This document shows, one piece after another, positions 1-3,667 of a stretch of DNA of 5,582 nt. The DNA comes from JACMLD01 sp036500065. GTDB lineage: Bacteria; Bacteroidota; Bacteroidia; Chitinophagales; Chitinophagaceae. The position numbers were made by a program, and so were the translations under genes. The notes under the pieces are model-generated. The model saw only the letters and a list, made by a program, of their open reading frames with translations, was not told where the DNA came from and ran no database searches. How positions within the stretch are numbered: the first letter of the stretch is position 1; each line of letters opens with the position of its first letter. Location: contig DASYCT010000490.1 of the NCBI GenBank assembly GCA_036500065.1, positions 1-5,582 on the forward strand, in the 5' to 3' direction.

Positions 1-25
1 GAAATCGGCGATGAAGATAAAGTAA
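1..25 (+). other. Possible 3' tail of an upstream plus-strand gene (very uncertain)
   Basis: The window opens inside unknown sequence. One plus-strand frame reads through bases 2-22 and stops at TAA (23-25), just before the heptamer repeats begin at 31. That is a reasonable place for an upstream gene to end. Another frame stays open from base 1 to a TAA at 73-75, inside the repeats. About eight codons are too few to recognise a family or to choose between the frames. The stretch may equally be non-coding, or belong to a minus-strand gene. Confidence 0.15.
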
Positions 26-30
26 GTACA

Positions 31-51
31 GGTTTCCGGTTTCTGGATACA
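31..51. repeat. Heptanucleotide tandem repeat, GGTTTCY type
   Basis: Two near-identical 7-nt units of the form GGTTTCY occupy 31-37 and 38-44. A degenerate third unit, starting GGATAC, occupies 45-51. The block directly precedes the better-preserved GYAACCA array and shares its 7-nt period, so the two probably form one composite array. It is non-coding as far as can be seen. Confidence 0.55.
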
Positions 52-57
52 GAGCCG

Positions 58-92
58 GTAACCAGCAACCAGTAACTAGCAACCTGCAACCA
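58..92. repeat. Heptanucleotide tandem array, GYAACCA type, overlapping the lipB 3' end
   Basis: Five consecutive 7-nt units with consensus GYAACCA fill 58-64, 65-71, 72-78, 79-85 and 86-92. Each differs from consensus at no more than one position after allowing Y at position 2. The lipB stop codon (TAG on the minus strand, 76-78) lies inside the third unit, and the last residues of LipB (V-A-G-C) are encoded by the fourth and fifth units. The regular 7-nt period is seen directly. The link to other heptamer repeats in Bacteroidota, and the analogy to the STRR heptamers of cyanobacteria, is inference. Confidence 0.85.
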
Positions 93-843
93 GCCGCACC
101 CCAAATACCGTTTCAAAATTCCTTTTCATCTTTTCTTTTACTTCTTCCATGGGCACTGCCCTTCCCAATTCTTTTTGCAGCGAAGTGACCTGCTTGTTTT
201 GTATGCCGCAGGGAATGATATAATCGAAATAGCTAAGGTCATTGTTGATATTAAATGCCAGCCCGTGCATGGTTATCCAGCGGCTGCAGCGGATGCCCAT
301 GGCGCATATCTTGCGCTCACGGCCTTTGACAGCCGGGTCCATCCATACGCCCGTTTCGCCGGGCGAGCGTTCGCCTTTTAACCCATATTCCGCCATCGTC
401 CGAATGACCACTTCTTCGAGATTGCGCAGGTAGCGGCCGATATCGGTGTAAAACCGTTCGAGGTCGAGTATAGGATAGGCCACCAGCTGGCCGGGGCCGT
501 GAAAGGTAATATCCCCGCCGCGGTTGGCCTGGTAAAAACCGATTTGCCGGGCCGTGCGTTCTTCTTCACTGATCAGCACATGCTCCATTTTCCCACTTTT
601 GCCGAGGGTATACACCGGGGGATGCTCTACGAAAAGAAGGTGGTGGGTGGTTTCACCCCCGGCCCCTGAAGGGGAGGACTGGCGCTCAAAACCCAGGGGG
701 GCAGGCTCTCCGGCTGGCGCGGCAGCCTGAAAACTACGCAATACAGCCTTGATTTCTATATTGTTACGCAATAACAGCTCCTGTTTATTCCAGGCCGCCT
801 GGTAATCCATTCTTCCCAAATCGCTGAATAATACCTCTTGCAT
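76..843 (-). CDS. lipB: Octanoyl-[acyl-carrier-protein]:protein N-octanoyltransferase (lipoyl synthesis)
   Basis: LipB moves an octanoyl group from octanoyl-ACP to a lysine of the lipoyl domains of 2-oxoacid dehydrogenases and of GcvH; LipA then inserts sulfur. It acts in the cytoplasm. From the ATG at 843 the protein has 255 residues. The family signature RGGDITFHGPGQ is at 108-119. The conserved lysine is K178 in RKICAMG, and the catalytic acyl-thioester cysteine is C212 in IIPCGI. VEHPPVYTLGKSG, near 72-84, is also typical. An in-frame TTG at 852 could lengthen the protein by three residues, but it lies inside a TAACTTTG promoter element, so ATG 843 is preferred. Residues 38-66 form an extra Ala/Pro/Gly-rich stretch not expected in Bacteroidota LipB, which normally has a shorter linker here; it is encoded by a palindromic repeat. 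The last four residues come from heptamer repeats. The active-site residues are intact, so the enzyme is probably functional. Confidence 0.96.
   Translation of the reverse strand: MQEVLFSDLGRMDYQAAWNKQELLLRNNIEIKAVLRSFQAAAPAGEPAPLGFERQSSPSGAGGETTHHLLFVEHPPVYTLGKSGKMEHVLISEEERTARQIGFYQANRGGDITFHGPGQLVAYPILDLERFYTDIGRYLRNLEEVVIRTMAEYGLKGERSPGETGVWMDPAVKGRERKICAMGIRCSRWITMHGLAFNINNDLSYFDYIIPCGIQNKQVTSLQKELGRAVPMEEVKEKMKRNFETVFGVRLVAGC
646..735. repeat. GC-rich palindromic repeat translated inside lipB
   Basis: This stretch encodes LipB residues 37-66, a low-complexity linker rich in Ala, Pro, Gly and Ser. At its core is an inverted repeat, CCCCT (663-667) against AGGGG (670-674), followed by a G/C-run-rich segment with AACCCAGGGGGGC near 700-712. 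The look is that of a dispersed palindromic element more often seen between genes. The boundaries are estimated from where the sequence stops looking like LipB. From memory, similar CCCCTTCAGGGG-containing elements recur in Chitinophaga-type genomes; this was not checked here. Confidence 0.55.
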
Positions 844-849
844 AAGCTG

Positions 850-857
850 CAAAGTTA
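850..857 (-). promoter_or_regulatory. Bacteroidota -7 promoter element for lipB
   Basis: Read on the minus strand this is TAACTTTG, a full match to the Bacteroidota sigma-ABfr -7 consensus TAnnTTTG. It ends 6 nt before the ATG at 843, so transcription should start at or next to the start codon, giving a leaderless or nearly leaderless mRNA. TTG triplets lie upstream, but the best-placed one is about 16 nt away instead of the preferred 19-21, so the -33 element is weak. Confidence 0.6.
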
Positions 858-949
858 TTCATTTAGCAACGAACAACGTCACCGCTTCCAGCCCCATACC
901 TGTAGCAATACTTATATAATCAGTTAGTAAAACTAGCAGTTTGGTTCCT

Positions 950-966
950 AAGCCCTGGAAGGGCTT
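950..966. repeat. Small perfect hairpin between esterase and lipB
   Basis: AAGCCCT (950-956) and AGGGCTT (960-966) form a perfect 7-bp inverted repeat around a 3-nt loop. On the plus strand it is followed by a T-rich stretch, CCTGTTTTATAG, but no plus-strand gene ends nearby. It could be a weak terminator, or a member of the same palindromic repeat family as the element inside lipB. Apart from this, the neighbouring terminator and the lipB promoter, I see nothing in 858-1070. Confidence 0.45.
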
Positions 967-990
967 CCTGTTTTATAGGAGAATGCAGAT

Positions 991-1051
991 AAAATCAAAA
1001 CCCGGCTCCGGGGGTCTCCTGTAAAACGTAGGAGGCTCCCCGGAGCCGGGT
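991..1051 (-). terminator. Intrinsic (Rho-independent) terminator of the esterase gene
   Basis: A long GC-rich inverted repeat pairs 1000-1020 with 1030-1051. The outer 14 bp (ACCCGGCTCCGGGG against its complement) are perfect. A further run of about 7 bp follows after a one-base bulge, closing on a loop of about 9 nt (1021-1029). On the minus strand the stem is followed by TTTTGATTTT (1000 down to 991). It begins 20 nt past the esterase stop codon, so it should end that transcript and separate it from lipB downstream. Confidence 0.88.
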
Positions 1052-1070
1052 GATACATCATTTTGTTTCT

Positions 1071-1802
1071 CTAAAACCGCGTGCCGAGGTAATGCGGCAG
1101 CATCGCCCGCCAGGTCGGCCAGTCGTGCCGCCATTCAGGACCCCAGATGTCCAGTTCGTAGGTGATACCCTTATTATACAGCACGCCCGCGAAGCGGCGG
1201 TTTGCTTCCGGGTCTTCGTGGTCGCCGCTGCCGGTCAGCAGGTGAATATGAGAACTGCGGCGTATCTGTTCAAGGATGCCGTGGTCGGTAAGGTTGGGAA
1301 TATAATGTATGGGGCTGTTGAAATATACGTCCTCGTCCCAATACCCCCGGGTATATTCGGTCAAATCATACACCCCGCTCATGGCGATACAGCCCTGGAG
1401 CAGGTCGGGCCGCTTGAAAAACAGGTTGGCGCTGTGCAGGGCGCCAAAGGAGGCGCCGCAGGTAATGATCGGCGTATCCGGGCTGGTATGGGTGCGCACA
1501 TAAGGCACCATTTCGTGGAACACATAGTCGTTGAATTGCTGGTGCCTGGCCGCCCGCTGGCGGGGTTCCATCTCATAATTCATCCAACTCTCCGTATTGA
1601 TGCTGTTGATGGAGAAAACCTTCAGTTTCCCGGCCTCGATGAAAGGGGCGAGGGTATCGATAAGCTGGAAGCGCTCGTATTCGAGATAATCGGCTGCTGC
1701 TGTGGGGATTAGGAGCAGGGCAAAGCCATAATGCCCATAAACGGCCACCGGCATGTCTTTCCCCAGGGCGGGACTGTACCAGCCATCCAGGCGTCTTTCC
1801 AT
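1071..1802 (-). CDS. Alpha/beta-hydrolase fold esterase (PF00756 / esterase D-like)
   Basis: This 243-residue protein looks like a compact alpha/beta-hydrolase of the putative-esterase type, hydrolysing an ester bond through a Ser-His-Asp triad; the natural substrate is unknown. The nucleophile elbow GASFG is at 116-120, with S118 as probable nucleophile. It is preceded by a hydrophobic strand (IITC) and followed by a helix (ALHSANLFFKRPDL), and then by AMSGVYD, where the esterase family commonly has a similar strand-turn. H226 in EWRHDW near the C-terminus is the likely catalytic histidine, and D194 or D197 in GSGDHEDP the likely acid. There is no signal peptide or membrane segment, so it is expected in the cytoplasm. 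The ATG at 1802 is the start used; no convincing Shine-Dalgarno precedes it. A strong terminator follows the stop, so it is probably monocistronic. Some family members act on S-formylglutathione or siderophore esters; nothing here points to either. Confidence 0.85.
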   Translation of the reverse strand: MERRLDGWYSPALGKDMPVAVYGHYGFALLLIPTAAADYLEYERFQLIDTLAPFIEAGKLKVFSINSINTESWMNYEMEPRQRAARHQQFNDYVFHEMVPYVRTHTSPDTPIITCGASFGALHSANLFFKRPDLLQGCIAMSGVYDLTEYTRGYWDEDVYFNSPIHYIPNLTDHGILEQIRRSSHIHLLTGSGDHEDPEANRRFAGVLYNKGITYELDIWGPEWRHDWPTWRAMLPHYLGTRF

Positions 1803-1823
1803 AACAAATTGATTTATATCCCT

Positions 1824-1831
1824 GAAAATTA
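1824..1831 (-). promoter_or_regulatory. Possible -7 element upstream of the esterase gene
   Basis: On the minus strand this reads TAATTTTC, a one-mismatch version of TAnnTTTG, 21 nt upstream of the esterase ATG. The surrounding region is AT-rich and I see no well-spaced TTG -33 element, so this is a weak candidate. Confidence 0.3.
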
Positions 1832-1879
1832 CAATATTTTACTTTTAAGCTTCGTTAATAAAAAATCCTACCCGAAAAC

Positions 1880-1910
1880 TTGCACAGGCGAGGGAATCTG
1901 AATACCTTAG
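1880..1910 (+). promoter_or_regulatory. Candidate sigma-ABfr-type promoter for the 34-aa ORF
   Basis: TTG at 1880-1882 and TACCTTAG at 1903-1910 are separated by 20 nt. This fits the Bacteroidota promoter layout of a TTG -33 box, a 19-21 nt spacer and a TAnnTTTG -7 box, with one mismatch in the -7 element. Transcription would start near 1916 and run toward the small ORF at 2063, giving a leader of roughly 145 nt. No other plus-strand gene lies before valS, so this promoter most likely serves the small ORF or an RNA. Confidence 0.5.
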
Positions 1911-1922
1911 CAGTAGAATTAA

Positions 1923-1949
1923 AGCCGTTTTAATACTTACAGAACGGCT
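1923..1949 (+). other. Hairpin in the 5' leader of the small ORF
   Basis: AGCCGTT (1923-1929) and AACGGCT (1943-1949) form a perfect 7-bp inverted repeat. In RNA it is extended by a U-G pair (1930/1942), leaving a loop of 11 nt. It lies only a few bases after the predicted transcription start, so it would form a 5' stem-loop on the leader. It could stabilise the transcript or be part of a small RNA. I do not recognise a known riboswitch or ncRNA family. The remaining leader (1950-2048) shows only a weak TCAC/GTGA pairing around 2000-2014. Confidence 0.4.
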
Positions 1950-2048
1950 ACTAGCAAGTCACTTCAGATCCACCTTCGTAGAGAAAGACCGTCCCTATTT
2001 TCACATCCTGTGATGACTGACATTAATCTTAACTCTATTTGATCACTT

Positions 2049-2056
2049 AAAAAAGG
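2049..2056 (+). promoter_or_regulatory. Shine-Dalgarno-like AAAAAAGG before the small ORF
   Basis: A purine run ending in AGG stands 6 nt ahead of the ATG at 2063, an ideal ribosome-binding spacing. An in-frame TAA at 2048-2050 excludes any longer upstream extension, so this site and the stop together fix the start. Confidence 0.5.
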
Positions 2057-2062
2057 TTTGCT

Positions 2063-2167
2063 ATGAAGTTTGATTTATCCCAAAACAGCGGCGTTAAAAT
2101 CGCCATTATCGTAATCGTGCTTTATGCTGTAATCGCAGCTATCACTTTTTTTGCCTGGAATAAATAG
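2063..2167 (+). CDS. 34-residue single-span membrane miniprotein, unknown function
   Basis: This short ORF runs from ATG (2063) to TAG (2165-2167). The first 12 residues are polar (MKFDLSQ, then N-S-G-V-K). Residues 13-32 are almost wholly hydrophobic (I, V, A, L, F, with one Y and one T), enough for one transmembrane helix, and the protein ends in W-N-K. There is no lipobox cysteine and no signal-peptidase-like site, so it is more likely an integral membrane peptide than a secreted one. Support for a real gene comes from the in-frame stop just upstream of the ATG, an AAAAAAGG ribosome-binding-like site, a candidate TTG-N20-TACCTTAG promoter, and the strongly biased hydrophobic composition. 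I do not recognise a family. It could be a membrane-complex accessory peptide or a type I toxin-like peptide; neither can be decided from the sequence. Confidence 0.6.
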   Translation: MKFDLSQNSGVKIAIIVIVLYAVIAAITFFAWNK

Positions 2168-2199
2168 GATTCCGGTAAACAAAAGCACTTACACATCAA

Positions 2200-2214
2200 T
2201 TGCCTTGCAGGCAA
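2200..2214. terminator. Weak hairpin between the small ORF and the nuclease gene
   Basis: TTGCCT (2200-2205) and AGGCAA (2209-2214) pair perfectly around a 3-nt loop, in the gap between two convergent genes. There is no clear T-tract on either side (GATGATGATTTC follows on the plus strand), so it is at best a weak bidirectional terminator. Confidence 0.3.
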
Positions 2215-2255
2215 GATGATGATTTCTGTGTCCTCAGCGAAGGGAGTAAACAGGA

Positions 2256-3578
2256 TTAAATATTCTTTTTCCTTTCTGGATATTTTTCTGCGAACTGGTA
2301 TACCAGTCCCCGGATATAGTCATTATCAGGGTACAGTGTTATATTCTGTTTGATAGAAGCCATATCGGCAAAAGATATTTCTTTTGTGAAAGGGCCCATG
2401 CCTATAAAGCGTCCCCTTTCTACCAGTATGACCTGGCAGTTTTCCTCCTCGTTGTCCTGCAGCACAAAGCTGGGAAGTTGCTCATGAAGCGACCGGATGG
2501 CCGTATCGACCTTTCGGTTATACTCCCCCGCAGGCTCGTTGGGCGGAAAACTTGCCGTCCGGTCTACAAAACAGAGTGCTTCGCTCAATCCAAACTCTTC
2601 AATGAGCTTTTTCAACAGCACCTGCCCTTCGTGCAGGAGGCTGAAGGTATATACGGCTTCGAGCTGTTTCTTCTTTCGTTCGATGAACAGGCGGCGATAG
2701 CCGTTGCGATCCTCGTAGGTGTACAGCCCGTATTCGTGGTGGTATTTCTTCTGGCTCCTGTTGTATTGCGGCCAGAGACGGCGTATCTCCACGCTTTCCA
2801 TTATCAGCGCCGCCAGTTCGCTGGTACAAGGCTTATACGATACGGAGCAGACCGTACGCAGCATGTCCTGTTTGCGTTTACCCCCGTCGTTATTACTGAA
2901 ATGGCTTTTTACGCGTTGCTGCAGGTTGACTGCCTTTCCCACATACACGATCTTCCCCTTCCGGTCATGAAAGTAATATACGCCCGGCGAAACGGGCAGT
3001 TGTTCTACCTGCCAGGCAGGCAGGTGCGGCGGCAGGTATTGCTCCTTGTTGCGCCCCTTCAGCATTTTGTTGATAATCCCTTCTTCATCGTGCGCCAGCA
3101 GCATTTCAAATACTTCCGCCGTGGCGAGCACATCACCGAGGGCCCGGTGGCGGTCGTTGATGGTGACTTGCAACTCGCGGCAGAGGTTACCCAGGCTGTA
3201 ACTCGGGAAACCGGGAAACACCTTGCGGCTCAGGCGCACGGTGCATAGTTTTTTGCTATCCAGTTCATAGCCGCTGGCGGCCAGGTGATGCTTTACAAAA
3301 GAATAATCGAAGTTGACATTGTGGGCTACAAACACCCGCCCGTTGAGCAGGTTGAAGATATTCTCCGCCACGGCTTCAAAACGCGGAGCGCCATAGACCA
3401 TTTCGTTGCTGATGCCGGTAAGCGCCGAAATATAACGCGGTATCGGTTGTTCGGGGTTGATGAGCGTATGGTATTTGCCCTCTATCGTCGTCCCATTGTG
3501 CAATACAATGGCGATCTCCGTTATCCCGCAGCCCGCAGCATGCCCCCCGGTGGTTTCTATATCGACGATAGCGTACAT
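2256..3578 (-). CDS. DnaQ-type DEDDh 3'-5' exonuclease fused to a GIY-YIG nuclease domain
   Basis: This 440-residue protein combines two nuclease modules. The N-terminal exonuclease domain (about 1-165) resembles the proofreading epsilon subunit of DNA polymerase III. Motif ExoI is DIETTGG with D6 and E8, ExoII is NVNFDYSF with D91, and ExoIII is HRALGD with H144 and D149, so the full DEDDh metal-binding set is present. A linker leads into a GIY-YIG domain (about 193-275) like the N-terminal nuclease of UvrC or Cho: GVYYF at 199-203, VYVGKAVNLQQRV at 211-223 with R222, and ALIMESVEI near 257-265 with E261 as the likely metal ligand, then PQYN at 270-273. The remaining 165 residues I cannot assign. 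The same fusion is known in other bacteria, often annotated as DNA polymerase III epsilon or an excinuclease-like protein; a repair role is inferred. It is probably not the replicative proofreader itself. The start is the ATG at 3578; it diverges from valS. Confidence 0.92.
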   Translation of the reverse strand: MYAIVDIETTGGHAAGCGITEIAIVLHNGTTIEGKYHTLINPEQPIPRYISALTGISNEMVYGAPRFEAVAENIFNLLNGRVFVAHNVNFDYSFVKHHLAASGYELDSKKLCTVRLSRKVFPGFPSYSLGNLCRELQVTINDRHRALGDVLATAEVFEMLLAHDEEGIINKMLKGRNKEQYLPPHLPAWQVEQLPVSPGVYYFHDRKGKIVYVGKAVNLQQRVKSHFSNNDGGKRKQDMLRTVCSVSYKPCTSELAALIMESVEIRRLWPQYNRSQKKYHHEYGLYTYEDRNGYRRLFIERKKKQLEAVYTFSLLHEGQVLLKKLIEEFGLSEALCFVDRTASFPPNEPAGEYNRKVDTAIRSLHEQLPSFVLQDNEEENCQVILVERGRFIGMGPFTKEISFADMASIKQNITLYPDNDYIRGLVYQFAEKYPERKKNI

Positions 3579-3667
3579 ATTTCAGGACTATGAAATTACG
3601 GCTTTTTGCGCAGGCAAAGCATCTCAATTTACGTACCTTTGCAGCCCGATAAGGAAGAACTGTTTAT
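3579..3667. promoter_or_regulatory. Divergent promoter region between the nuclease gene and valS
   Basis: All transcription signals for two oppositely directed genes must fit in these 89 nt. The valS side has a clear -7 element (listed separately). On the minus strand TAATTT at 3593-3598 is the nearest partial match to a -7 box for the nuclease gene, with two mismatches to TAnnTTTG when extended. An imperfect palindrome, GCTTT (3601-3605) against AAAGC (3616-3620), sits between them. Nothing identifies a regulator. Confidence 0.4.
3634..3641 (+). promoter_or_regulatory. Bacteroidota -7 promoter element for valS
   Basis: TACCTTTG matches TAnnTTTG exactly and is followed by CAGCCC, the same context (TTTGCAG) as at the lipB promoter. 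The start of transcription should fall near 3647, giving a leader of about 20 nt. That leader contains a Shine-Dalgarno-like AAGGAAG at 3651-3657, 10 nt before the ATG. I see no well-spaced -33 TTG. Confidence 0.6.

Noticed and set aside
31..92. CRISPR array
   Set aside because: The units are 7 nt, directly abutting, with no spacers. This is a simple tandem repeat.
858..878. Further heptamer units near AGCAACGAACAACG
   Set aside because: Only two imperfect units can be aligned, which is not distinguishable from chance.
1050..1712. 220-codon open frame on the plus strand
   Set aside because: It lies antisense to the esterase gene, has no family motif, and begins inside the terminator stem. 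The esterase frame has a GxSxG elbow and a coherent fold, so this is a shadow.
1900..2060. tRNA or known riboswitch in the leader region
   Set aside because: No cloverleaf, TTCRA T-loop or CCA-type acceptor pairing could be laid out, and no riboswitch core was recognised.
2478..3248. 256-codon open frame on the plus strand
   Set aside because: It is antisense to the exonuclease/GIY-YIG gene, whose motifs are complete. The translated shadow shows no domain.
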